The notes under the pieces are model-generated. The model was not told the origin of the DNA. It searched no databases and saw only the letters and a program-made list of their open reading frames with translations. Shown piece after piece: positions 56,496-64,000 of a DNA stretch of 64,000 bases (the first letter of the stretch is position 1; every line of letters starts with the position of its first letter). The stretch lies in NCBI RefSeq assembly GCF_000515215.1, contig NZ_KI911557.1, positions 3,901,741 through 3,965,740 of the forward strand, given 5' to 3'. The position numbers were made by a program, and so were the translations under genes. Origin of the DNA: Methylomonas sp. 11b. GTDB taxonomy: Bacteria > Pseudomonadota > Gammaproteobacteria > Methylococcales > Methylomonadaceae.

Positions 56496-57217
56496 GCCAA
56501 CCCCCGGGCATGAGCCAGATATTTTTGCTCCAGTTCGTCGTGTTGCACGGTGTGGGCGTCGAATTCTTCCACCAGCCGGCCGCTTTTCATGATGCCGATG
56601 CGGTCGGCGACTTGTTTGGCGTTGAACAAATCGTGCGTCGCCATCAGCACTGCCATGCCGCGATCGGCGGCAGCGCGGATGCGTTGGGCAAAATCGTTGG
56701 CGGCGCTCGGGTCCAGGCCCGAGGTCGGTTCGTCCAGCAACATGGCTTTGGCTTGCTTGGCGGAGGCGATAGCCAAACCGACTTTTTGCCGCATACCTTT
56801 TGAATAGGCCGCCACCCGTTTCTGATGGGCATCGGCTTGCAAACCGCTGTCCAGCAATAAGCTGTGGGCTTGCTCGCTGCTCAAACGAATATGGGCCAAG
56901 GTGCAAAAATAGGTCAAATTCTCTAGGCCGCTCATCACGTCATATAGCGCGACGTTTTCCGGCAGATAGGCCAGTTTTGCCCGCACCAGATCGGGATTGG
57001 CGTGTGGCGATTCGCCTTCTATCAGCACCTGGCCGCTGTTGGGGCGATTGAAAGTCAAAAAAGTGCTGATGGTCGTAGACTTGCCGGCGCCATTGCCGCC
57101 TAGCAGTGCATACACACAGCCCTTGGGAATTTGTAGGTTTAAGTTATCGACCGCGCGGTGCTGTCGGTATTCGACAACCAGGTTGTTTGCGGCTAAAACG
57201 GGGGAAATTGTAGTCAT
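56492..57217 (-). CDS. ABC transporter ATP-binding protein
   Basis: From ATG 57217 the protein has 241 residues. Walker A is ALLGGNGAGKSTTISTFL, the signature is AYSKGMRQKVGLAIASAK, Walker B is AKAMLLDEPTSGLDPSAAND and the switch His is in VLMATHDLFNAKQVADRI. It drives the two permeases that follow, each overlapping by four bases. The set resembles ABC-2 exporters linked to DUF3526 permeases. Confidence 0.92.
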   Translation of the reverse strand: MTTISPVLAANNLVVEYRQHRAVDNLNLQIPKGCVYALLGGNGAGKSTTISTFLTFNRPNSGQVLIEGESPHANPDLVRAKLAYLPENVALYDVMSGLENLTYFCTLAHIRLSSEQAHSLLLDSGLQADAHQKRVAAYSKGMRQKVGLAIASAKQAKAMLLDEPTSGLDPSAANDFAQRIRAAADRGMAVLMATHDLFNAKQVADRIGIMKSGRLVEEFDAHTVQHDELEQKYLAHARGLA

Positions 57218-57486
57218 GACAGGATCTGGGTTACGGTAAATGAGCGCTGGCGTCCGATTCAGAGCGTCGCATTTTGCGTCCAGCGGGGTTGGCATCGTGG
57301 CGACAGCCTGACATATAACGTCCGCTGTGCCAATACTTCGCCCGTGGTTAGCATGCATCATCTGCTGATTAAAACTTCAATCCGTCTGATTTGGCGGCAC
57401 CTTCCCGGTCAGATTATCAAAATTGTCCCGCCTTGTCTGGTTCGAAACGAATGGTCGAACACCTTGCCGCGCGGGCTGTGTTGAGC

Positions 57487-59457
57487 TTATTTCAGCTTGA
57501 ATTGTACGACCAATTGTTCCAGGTTGTTGCTGACGCCTGTCAGGGAAGATGCACTCAACATATTGGTTTTTGCCGCCTCCGTGGTTTTCTTTGCCAGTTC
57601 GGCGGTTTGTTCGAAATTACCGGCGATTCGCTCAGTGGCTTTCGATTGCTGGATGGTTGCCTCGGAAATCTGCGAACTTTTATCGTAAATGTGGTCGATG
57701 GATAAATTGATACCCTTGATTGCGTCGTTGACTTGTTTTACCGCTTGGGTAGTGCGGGTAGCCGCGGCTTGCTGATTGTTCATCATAGCGACTGTCGTTT
57801 TAGTGGCCGAGCTGAGCTTCTCGACCAGGGCTTGAATCTGACTGGCAGAATTGGCGGTGTTTCCAGCCAGGCTTCTGACCTCATCTGCCACGACCGCAAA
57901 GCCTCGACCGTGCTCACCGGCACGCGCCGCCTCGATAGCGGCATTTAGCGCCAACAGATTGGTTTGTTCGGCAAAGCTTTGGATCATGCCCAGGACGCCC
58001 TCAATTGCCGAGGCGTCACGTTGCAACAACAATAAGGCGTCAGCGGTTTTATTAATGACTTGTTCAAGTTCGGTGACTTGCTGGTTGGTATGCACGATAT
58101 GTCGAACGCCAAGCTCGATAAGGTTTTTTGCCTCCGTGGTGCAGTTCTGCGATTCCGCGGCATGACAGGCTACGCCGTTGAAGGATTTGGATAGATCGGC
58201 CATCTGTCGGGCGGCGACTTCGGTGGCCTGCTGTTGATCAGCGATGATACTATTCAAATTCTGGGCTACCGCCTCAATGTTTCTACCGTATTCTTTCAAG
58301 GCCTGCGATTCTCGGTTGATGTTGTCAATCAACGAAGTGAAATACGCGTGCAGTTTCTCCAGCGAAGTGCGCAATTGCACAATTTCCGCGATTCGACTCT
58401 CCAAGGTAAATTTCGAACTTAAGTCGCCATTCGCCAATTTGTCGACATAGATCGAGAACCGGCTGATGATGGTAGCCAGATGGTGCTTGACCAACAGGGT
58501 GATGCCGCTCGTTACCAGTATCAACACCGTGCAGGCGATCATGACGGCATACAGCATGTGTTCATAGTCTTGATACTCCCGGTTGATGTTGTCTTCCAAG
58601 CCCAGGAGTTTTTCTTGAAATGCCTGCATTTGTTGATTGATGTTGCTCTGGCTGAGCTGCTTTTGTTTGACGATATTCCGGGCATTAGCCAGATCTTTTT
58701 CGTAACGACTCAACAAGTAGCGCATTTCGGCAATGGGTTCGAGCGCCATATCTTCCGCTTTGGCCAGAGTCGTTTGATTGCCAAGCGTAAACTCTTGGTC
58801 TTCGCTAGCCTGAGTTTTCATTACCCCGAGCAGTGGCAAATGCTCGATGGTTGCAGCTGCGTCAGAAAGTTGCTTTAAATAATTCAGAACATTGTCAGTC
58901 GATGCTTGTTTCCGCTCTGAAAAGAAGCTTTGTCGGACGCGGGATAGATTTTGCAAGGCGAGTTGGGTCTGGCTAATCGCCATGAGGTAGCTTCGTTGCT
59001 CGCTGAGCCCGGCGCTATTGGCTTTCTCTACATAGTTCTGCAAGGTTCGCAGGTGCGCTGAAAGTTGTTGTTCGTTGTTGACCAGTAAAATCTGCGGGTC
59101 CGCAAGCTTTCCTGCTGCGCTCAATCCAGGTAATGCGGTTTGTTGGACGTCGACGATGAGTTGAGTCAGGGCGGTCTTTATGGTCTCGGAAAGCGCGGTA
59201 TTGGCGTTGATGTCATTACTCAGCCGATTGAGATTGTTCGCCAGCTCAGTGAGTAATGTGGCGTCGCCATTCTGCAAATAGGTGGAAATCGGCTGACTGA
59301 TTTCGAGGTAAATCTTATCCTTTTGTTGGCCAAAGAACGCGACTGTGGCAAATGCTTTGTTCAGATGATTTAACGACCAGCTGACCGTAATCCCGAAGCT
59401 AATGATCACAATGAGCAGCGCCAGCGTCACGAGCTTGGAAATTTGGCTGATTTTCAT
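57487..59457 (-). CDS. Methyl-accepting chemotaxis protein
   Basis: The product has 656 residues. Two helices ([20 protein letters not shown] and [20 protein letters not shown]) flank a ~260-residue helical periplasmic sensor. A HAMP domain follows and then the signalling domain with the conserved tip [20 protein letters not shown] and [15 protein letters not shown]. The receptor would couple to CheA/CheW. The ligand is unknown, and there are no che genes nearby. Confidence 0.93.
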   Translation of the reverse strand: MKISQISKLVTLALLIVIISFGITVSWSLNHLNKAFATVAFFGQQKDKIYLEISQPISTYLQNGDATLLTELANNLNRLSNDINANTALSETIKTALTQLIVDVQQTALPGLSAAGKLADPQILLVNNEQQLSAHLRTLQNYVEKANSAGLSEQRSYLMAISQTQLALQNLSRVRQSFFSERKQASTDNVLNYLKQLSDAAATIEHLPLLGVMKTQASEDQEFTLGNQTTLAKAEDMALEPIAEMRYLLSRYEKDLANARNIVKQKQLSQSNINQQMQAFQEKLLGLEDNINREYQDYEHMLYAVMIACTVLILVTSGITLLVKHHLATIISRFSIYVDKLANGDLSSKFTLESRIAEIVQLRTSLEKLHAYFTSLIDNINRESQALKEYGRNIEAVAQNLNSIIADQQQATEVAARQMADLSKSFNGVACHAAESQNCTTEAKNLIELGVRHIVHTNQQVTELEQVINKTADALLLLQRDASAIEGVLGMIQSFAEQTNLLALNAAIEAARAGEHGRGFAVVADEVRSLAGNTANSASQIQALVEKLSSATKTTVAMMNNQQAAATRTTQAVKQVNDAIKGINLSIDHIYDKSSQISEATIQQSKATERIAGNFEQTAELAKKTTEAAKTNMLSASSLTGVSNNLEQLVVQFKLK

Positions 59458-59857
59458 GCGTTGTTTTCGGCGGAATGTTGACTAAGGTTAGAAGTTAATC
59501 CAGTTTCATTACGGTTAGATGACAGTTTTGGGGCTGTTCGACAAATTTCGTGATTTATCTAACAGATGTGGTGAATTAAGCACCGCAGGCGGGGAAATTG
59601 GCAGATTTAGCCGAGGAATGGGTAGGCTGAGTTAGCGCGTTGGAAAAGATTGGGCGGGCGATGGATAGAGACATAAGTCTTGCGATTGAAGATCCGCTTT
59701 GTAGCGGATCGTGGTATCCAAGGCAGGCAAGAGCACGAGCAATTTGCCGACGGTGTTGGTGAGAGTGCGGAACCATGTACGGACAACAAGAATGATTTGC
59801 CGGACTCCGCAGCGGATGGGGGCGATGCCCGCCGCCATCCGGCAAGGGTAGCCGCGT
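59458..59857. other. Decayed intergenic region
   Basis: About 400 bp upstream of the chemotaxis receptor. Short frames occur on both strands, none with a good start or a recognisable family. A hairpin GATCCGCT-TTGT-AGCGGATC lies near 59692. It is adjacent to a gene relic, so it may be decayed sequence. Confidence 0.4.
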
Positions 59858-59999
59858 CTAAGTCTTGGAAGAATACTTGCCAGTCTCGGTATTAATCTTC
59901 ACCATCTCGCCGGTTTAGTGCGGTTGGTGGCGCCGCACGAATCAGCCACGGACAAGCAATACGGTCAATTTTGGGCCGTTCACGGGTAATCCACTTCAT
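59858..59999 (-). pseudogene. Relic: start of a second ChrB-domain gene joined to an EF-P tail
   Basis: From ATG 59999 the first 21 codons read MKWITRERPKIDRIACPWLI then R, the exact opening expected of a free-standing ChrB C-terminal domain protein. The frame then stops at 59892. From about 59934 to 59858 two shifted frames give an EF-P C-terminus: GATNRTKPA and then GEMVKINTETGKYSS ending in KT and a stop. The ~16 residues that lie between these in EF-P are missing, and CCGGCG occurs at both break edges. This is a relic that arose by at least two rearrangements. Confidence 0.7.
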
Positions 60000-60009
60000 G
60001 ACCAATATC

Positions 60010-60924
60010 TCAGCTTTTGGGTAATGCGGCTTTAAATGCCTTAGCCAAATCAACGGCGTGCCCTTCGCCCCAATAGTGCAGAAAGACGATTCTGGGCGAT
60101 TCCCCCACCATGTGATTGTGGATCGTGGTAATGGCGATGCCGGAAGCCCGTAATGACTTCAAAACACCTTGCAGTTCGGCTTCCAAAACAGCGAAATCAC
60201 CTTCAACAATAGCTTTGTCGTCACTGCCCGCGAACACAGCCCATGTGTTGACGCCCATGGTTTTACCGACGCTATGTCCATCCATCATTTGCGTGGTGCG
60301 GCCTATCGTCACCTTGTAGACTTCTCCTGTCTTTTCGGGCGGAACGCCCAAGATTTGTTCGAGCGGTTTGGGATCAAGCGAGGTTTTGGCGGCGTCGAAC
60401 GATTTGGCTTTGCGTTTCGGTTTGGTGCCGGCGGTTTCCCGAATTTTGGCAAAGACTTTGCCTATGCCGGTGGCCAAGGTATCGACATCGCCGGTGCCGC
60501 CGATGTGCATGAACATCACCTTGGGCGTATCCCACAAAAAATGATTATGCAATGCCGTTACTTCGACGCCATTGTCCAGTGCGGTACTCATCACCGGATT
60601 GATCTGGTCTTCCGCCAGCACGATGTCGCCCATGACCATGGTTTTGTCCCCTGCCTGGGTAAAGCTGGCCCACGAGGTAAAACCGGTGGCGGCTGTCATT
60701 TTGACCCCAGCCACGCTCACAGCGAGATCGTTGCGCGGCACAGCCACTCGAAATACATTTTCGGCGCTATCCAGTTTGCCTTTGGCTCCGGTGAGTTGTT
60801 CGATTTTGGCGGTATCCAACGATGCGGCTGCTGCATGTTGCGTAGGCTCTTGAGCCATGGCATTAGCCGTCAATAGTGATGCTATTGCCAGCGATAAGAT
60901 AGGAAATAGACGCATGCTGTTCAT
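60010..60924 (-). CDS. DUF1259 (LppY/LpqO-type) periplasmic protein
   Basis: From ATG 60924 the protein has 304 residues with a signal peptide (MRLFPILSLAIASLLTANAM AQ-EPTQ region). It holds two DUF1259 domains, each with the pair ITTIHNHMVGESPRIVFLHY / VTALHNHFLWDTPKVMFMHI. The His residues repeat in both halves and suggest metal binding. It overlaps the end of chrA by ATGA, so it belongs to the chromate operon. The reaction is unknown. Confidence 0.83.
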   Translation of the reverse strand: MNSMRLFPILSLAIASLLTANAMAQEPTQHAAAASLDTAKIEQLTGAKGKLDSAENVFRVAVPRNDLAVSVAGVKMTAATGFTSWASFTQAGDKTMVMGDIVLAEDQINPVMSTALDNGVEVTALHNHFLWDTPKVMFMHIGGTGDVDTLATGIGKVFAKIRETAGTKPKRKAKSFDAAKTSLDPKPLEQILGVPPEKTGEVYKVTIGRTTQMMDGHSVGKTMGVNTWAVFAGSDDKAIVEGDFAVLEAELQGVLKSLRASGIAITTIHNHMVGESPRIVFLHYWGEGHAVDLAKAFKAALPKS

Positions 60925-62312
60925 AAAACCACCCCTTGCTGAGTCAGCCAGATTTTGGCGAAATGAACCAATAGTCCCGCAATGCCGCAGAACATGATCA
61001 CCGGAATGACATTCACCTTGTAACGGAACAGCGCCCAGAATGCGCACAGGCTGGTCAACGCGGAAAAGGCATCGAAATGGCCGCTAAAACCTTGTGGCCA
61101 GAGCATATGCCAGGCAAAAAACACCGCCAGATTCAGAATCACACCGACCACGGCAGCGGTGATGCCGGTCAACGGTGCGGTAAATTTGAGATTGCCGTGG
61201 GTCGATTCCACGATCGGGCCGCCAGCCAGAATGAATAGGAAGCTGGGTAGAAAAGTGAAGTAAGTGACCACGGTCGCCGCCAACGCGCCTGCCAGCAGCA
61301 TTTGCTCCGCGCCGAGGACTTGTTGGCCCCAACCGGCCACGAAGCCGACGAAGGTCACCACCATGATCAAGGGACCTGGCGTGGTTTCACCCAGTGCCAA
61401 ACCATCCATCATTTGCTGCGGTGTCAGCCAGTGAAAATGCTCGACCGCGCCTTGATAGACATAGGGCAGCACCGCGTAAGCGCCGCCGAAAGTCAGCAAG
61501 GCGGCCTTGGTAAAAAACCAACCCATTTGCGTCAGTGTACCGTCCCAACCGTACTCGGCACATAACCAACCGATAACGGCGCCCCATAAAATTAAGCCGA
61601 TGACGGTGATTTTGATTAGGCCAGACCAGGAAAACAGCGCATGGAGTGGTGTCGGCGTATCGTCGTCAATCAACGCCGGGCCGTAACTCAGTTTGGTCGC
61701 ACCGTGCCCGCCGCCTAATGCGAACTTTTCGGGTAGCCATTTACCACCCATCGCCCCCAAAACGGCGGCCAGCAAGACGATCAATGGAAACGCTGCATTC
61801 AATATGAAGATGGCCAAAAACGCCAAGGCCGCCATAGCCCATAACAGCTCATTTTTCAAAGCCCTGGAACCAATCCGATAAGCGGCAAACAGTACAATCG
61901 CCGTCACCGCCGGTTTGATGCCGTACAGTACCCCGGCTACTGCCGGGACATCGCCGTAGGCCATATAGACCCAGCTCAAGCCGATCAGAATCAGTAGCGA
62001 TGGCAGTACAAATAAGCCGCCCGCCACGATGCCGCCGATACCGCGATGCATCAACCAGCCGATATACGTAGCTAATTGTTGCGCTTCCGGCCCTGGCAAC
62101 AGCATGCAGTAATTCAACGCATGCAGAAAACGTTGCTCGGAAATCCAGCGCCGCCGTTCCACCAACTCCTGATGCATGATGGCGATTTGCCCGGCCGGGC
62201 CGCCAAAGCTGACGAAGCCCAATTTCAACCAGAAACGAAAGGCTTGCCAAAAGCCCACGGGATCAGGCCGGTTTTGGGGATTATCGGCAGAAGGCGTATT
62301 GAATCCGCTCAT
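60921..62312 (-). CDS. chrA: Chromate efflux transporter
   Basis: The product has 463 residues, a long-chain CHR protein with two homologous halves. The first half has FWLKLGFVSFGGPAGQIAIM and LLPGPEAQQLATYIGWLMH. The second has FFTKAALLTFGGAYAVLPYV and ALGETTPGPLIMVVTFVGF. It exports chromate from the cytoplasm. It overlaps chrB by ATGA upstream and the DUF1259 gene downstream. Confidence 0.93.
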   Translation of the reverse strand: MSGFNTPSADNPQNRPDPVGFWQAFRFWLKLGFVSFGGPAGQIAIMHQELVERRRWISEQRFLHALNYCMLLPGPEAQQLATYIGWLMHRGIGGIVAGGLFVLPSLLILIGLSWVYMAYGDVPAVAGVLYGIKPAVTAIVLFAAYRIGSRALKNELLWAMAALAFLAIFILNAAFPLIVLLAAVLGAMGGKWLPEKFALGGGHGATKLSYGPALIDDDTPTPLHALFSWSGLIKITVIGLILWGAVIGWLCAEYGWDGTLTQMGWFFTKAALLTFGGAYAVLPYVYQGAVEHFHWLTPQQMMDGLALGETTPGPLIMVVTFVGFVAGWGQQVLGAEQMLLAGALAATVVTYFTFLPSFLFILAGGPIVESTHGNLKFTAPLTGITAAVVGVILNLAVFFAWHMLWPQGFSGHFDAFSALTSLCAFWALFRYKVNVIPVIMFCGIAGLLVHFAKIWLTQQGVVL

Positions 62313-63250
62313 GAATGGGATGCTCCTTTTTCGAAACTGATCAGTAAGCTGTCAAACACCCCACTGGCCGCTACCAATAATTGGTCATCGTCTTGGATGG
62401 CATCGCGTAAGCCCGCCAGTACGCTCTCGATACCCGCGGCTTCGGGTGGCTGTACGCCACCGACATCCAAAAAGTGAACCAAGCCGCCTAAGCGTTTCAG
62501 GGCTGGCGTTGCCAAATCAAAACTGGCGACTAAGACTTCAAACGTCACCTGACCATCGCTATGGCTAAATCGAGCGCCGTCGAAATCAAAGCCAATGGCG
62601 TCCTGCGGGCAAACAGTGGGCGCAGGCAACCAAAGTAAATGGGCTTGCGGGTCAATGAACCGCCGAATCAGCCAGGCACTGGCTAACCGATCTACCCAGG
62701 GGCGTTGCCGGGTTGCCCAGGTTTTGCCTTGAAAATCGTTGATCGATAGTTTGCTGATCAACCCTGCGACGGGTTGCGGTTCATCGGGCGATAACAAGCG
62801 GGCGATTGTCCACTCAAGCTGGCGTAATGCGGATTCAGTTTGTTGCTGCGCTTCGCCTGGAAAAAAGTCGATAAACGCGAGACCGGTAAACGCTTTGCGT
62901 AGTTTTCGGGCTTGCTTGAGCCGGTCTGGAGCTGAATCAGTAGCTAAATCACTGCTCAGCTTGGAAATGTCGGCCAATAACGAAGCGTACTCTTCGCTAC
63001 GATCAAAGAGAACAACGAAACTTTCAGATTCCGGCTCATCGGTTTTCAACACCAAGGCCGTGCCGCCCGACGCTTTGACCTCTACAGCTAGACCTTTGAA
63101 TGTTTCCAGGCATTCAGCACGATCCGGCATCAAATAGACGCCATCACGCAGCACGGCAGCACCCGACGCTTTCAAGGATCGCCAAATGCGCATTCTCGCG
63201 GTGGCGTTCTCGGTAGGCAGGCTGATTATTAATAGATACCATTTATTCAT
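62309..63250 (-). CDS. chrB: Chromate resistance protein ChrB
   Basis: The product has 313 residues. The N-terminal half (KWYLLIISLPTENATARMRI, LKASGAAVLRDGVYLMPD) is the ChrB regulator-type domain, and the C-terminal half has WATRQRPWVDRLASAWLIRR and FIDPQAHLLWLP. ChrB is linked to chromate-sensing control or to support of ChrA. It is the first gene of chrB-chrA-DUF1259, with a palindromic region just before its start. Confidence 0.88.
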   Translation of the reverse strand: MNKWYLLIISLPTENATARMRIWRSLKASGAAVLRDGVYLMPDRAECLETFKGLAVEVKASGGTALVLKTDEPESESFVVLFDRSEEYASLLADISKLSSDLATDSAPDRLKQARKLRKAFTGLAFIDFFPGEAQQQTESALRQLEWTIARLLSPDEPQPVAGLISKLSINDFQGKTWATRQRPWVDRLASAWLIRRFIDPQAHLLWLPAPTVCPQDAIGFDFDGARFSHSDGQVTFEVLVASFDLATPALKRLGGLVHFLDVGGVQPPEAAGIESVLAGLRDAIQDDDQLLVAASGVFDSLLISFEKGASHS

Positions 63251-63261
63251 GTAATTAACTA

Positions 63262-63285
63262 TACATTTATGTAAATTATTTTACA
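63262..63285. promoter_or_regulatory. Tandem palindromes, candidate operator of the chr operon
   Basis: TACAT-TT-ATGTA (63262-63273) and TGTAAA-TTAT-TTTACA (63270-63285) are both perfect and overlap by four bases. They lie 12-35 bp upstream of the chrB start in A+T-rich DNA, suitable for a repressor site. The binding protein is unknown; ChrB itself is one candidate. Confidence 0.6.
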
Positions 63286-63601
63286 AAAAAAATCAGGGTA
63301 TCACCTTTCCAAGCTTGAGAGTAGGCAAAGCAGGGACGGCGTGGGTCAGCTAAGCCCTTATGCTGGCACTGGTTGCTTTGGCTTTTAAGGAATAAAAGTT
63401 TGCATTGGCTGAACTCGCTCAGTCAGCACGATATGCCTGTGAAATATCCCAATAGAGCCGGGTTAATCATTGCGGCTCCGACACGAATTCGGGCATGCCG
63501 CCAATCATGATTTAGGTGTTCTGAGTAAAGGGTGAGGTGTTTTAGTGAAGCCTTTGCCGCCGACGGCTGATTCGGTCGGCGGCTGGCCGGGGTGGGTAGT
63601 C
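63286..63601. other. Intergenic region between the EF-P family gene and chrB
   Basis: About 315 bp with no supported gene. It includes part of the chrB promoter region and a G+C-rich stretch CCGCCGACGGCTGATTCGGT with CGGCGG just after the EF-P stop; the paired CCGCCGA and TCGGCGG arms could form that gene's terminator. Confidence 0.4.
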
Positions 63602-64000
63602 TTACGCCCGCGATGAAAACTCGCCGGTGTCGGTATTGACCTTGATCATCTCGCCGGATTCTATATATTCGGGGACTTGCACTTCCAGCCCGGTACTGAG
63701 TTTGGCGGTTTTGGTGCGTTTGGTGGCGCTGGAGCCTTTCATGGATGGCGGGGTTTCGACGATTTGCAGCGTGATGGTGGTGGGTAACTGGATGCCCAGC
63801 GCCGCGTCGTCCATCAGGAGCATGATGATGCCTTCCAAGCCGTCCGATAAATACTCGGTCTGGCCTTCCAAATCTTCCGCAGACAAGCTGTATTGCTCGT
63901 AGGTTTCGGCGTTCATGAAGTAATAGGTGTCGCCGTCTTGATAGGAATATTGCACGTTGCAACGCGAGCAATCGGCGGCTTTCAACATCTCGTCGCTTTT
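63602..64000 (-). CDS. Elongation factor P family protein, N-terminus outside window
   Basis: The frame is open at the right edge and gives the last ~132 residues. The middle domain reads CNVQYSYQDGDTYYFMNAET and the last domain reads STGLEVQVPEYIESGEMIKV then NTDTGEFSSRA. EF-P helps ribosomes through proline runs. The VETPPSMKGSSA and STGLEVQVPEY segments lean toward the EfpL/YeiP subgroup, while the NTDTGEF ending is more like classical EF-P, so I leave the symbol blank. The loop that carries the modified residue lies outside the window. Confidence 0.88.
   Translation of the reverse strand, partial: KSDEMLKAADCSRCNVQYSYQDGDTYYFMNAETYEQYSLSAEDLEGQTEYLSDGLEGIIMLLMDDAALGIQLPTTITLQIVETPPSMKGSSATKRTKTAKLSTGLEVQVPEYIESGEMIKVNTDTGEFSSRA

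Noticed and set aside
56496..56906. N-terminal extension of the first ABC permease frame
   Set aside because: It runs in another frame over the ATPase gene and is Arg/Pro-rich; the protein has a good start at 56495.
59576..59895. Several overlapping frames of 60-90 residues between the chemotaxis receptor and the chr operon
   Set aside because: No start site, conserved motif or hydrophobic pattern supports any of them; the region next to the EF-P/ChrB relic looks decayed.

Overview
The window reads as a piece of a gammaproteobacterial chromosome, most likely a nitrogen-fixing methanotroph of the Methylomonas type. That assignment is inference. It rests on an Azotobacter-like nifHDKT-ferredoxin-nafY order, the ygfB-pepP-ubiH / zapB-zapA-6S RNA block, a cluster of secreted proteins with VPLPA/PEP-CTERM-like tails, and many short dispersed palindromic repeats. 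No methane oxidation gene, rRNA, tRNA, CRISPR array or intact insertion sequence was seen.

Layout. 1-3.4 kb (minus): the start of a CNNM/CorC-type membrane protein cut by the window edge, a transglutaminase-like protein and a membrane-anchored GH17 protein. 3.7-8.1 kb (plus): a FecI sigma factor, a FecR regulator and a TonB-dependent receptor with an N-terminal signalling domain, i.e. a surface-signalling iron uptake unit. 8.4-13.8 kb (plus): a probable c-di-GMP riboswitch, then a run of secreted proteins with VPLPA-like tails, including a sialidase-fold protein with a dockerin-like C-terminus followed directly by a cohesin-like protein. 13.9-23.5 kb: a DUF6882 protein, ubiH-pepP-ygfB (minus), zapB-zapA-6S RNA (plus), an orphan GspE/PilB-type ATPase with an HDOD protein, and an orphan multi-span membrane protein. 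23.5-25.4 kb: an AT-richer gene of unknown function between two inverted copies of a structured ~290-bp repeat. 25.4-33.0 kb (minus): nifHDKT, a 2[4Fe-4S] ferredoxin, nafY, a small DUF6129-like protein, an LRV iron-sulfur protein and an unrecognised protein. A near-perfect sigma54 promoter and a NifA-type upstream site lie in front of nifH, and hairpins sit at each nifH/D/K/T junction. 33.4-38.3 kb (plus): an HD-GYP phosphodiesterase, a pilin-like protein and a GGDEF-EAL protein. 38.3-47.6 kb (minus): an MdtABC-like RND efflux system, a cupin and a Wzz-like protein. 48.2-50.0 kb (plus): a second HD-GYP protein and a shortened paralogue that has lost its catalytic core. 50.0-53.1 kb (minus): waaC, waaF, ilvE. 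53.4-59.5 kb: a small orphan ORF, an ABC-2 exporter with two DUF3526-type permeases, and a chemotaxis receptor. 59.9-63.3 kb (minus): a chromate operon chrB-chrA-DUF1259 followed by a relic joining the start of a second ChrB-domain gene to an EF-P tail. 63.6-64.0 kb: the C-terminal part of an intact EF-P family gene running off the right edge.

Themes. Several parts converge on c-di-GMP: the candidate riboswitch, two HD-GYP proteins plus a core-less relative, a GGDEF-EAL protein with both motifs and an I-site, and a secretion-type ATPase with MshEN-like N-terminal motifs. Structured repeats are frequent and in places have entered gene structure: one appears to be translated inside a signal-peptide n-region, several separate nif cistrons, and one pair shows compensatory base changes in its stems.
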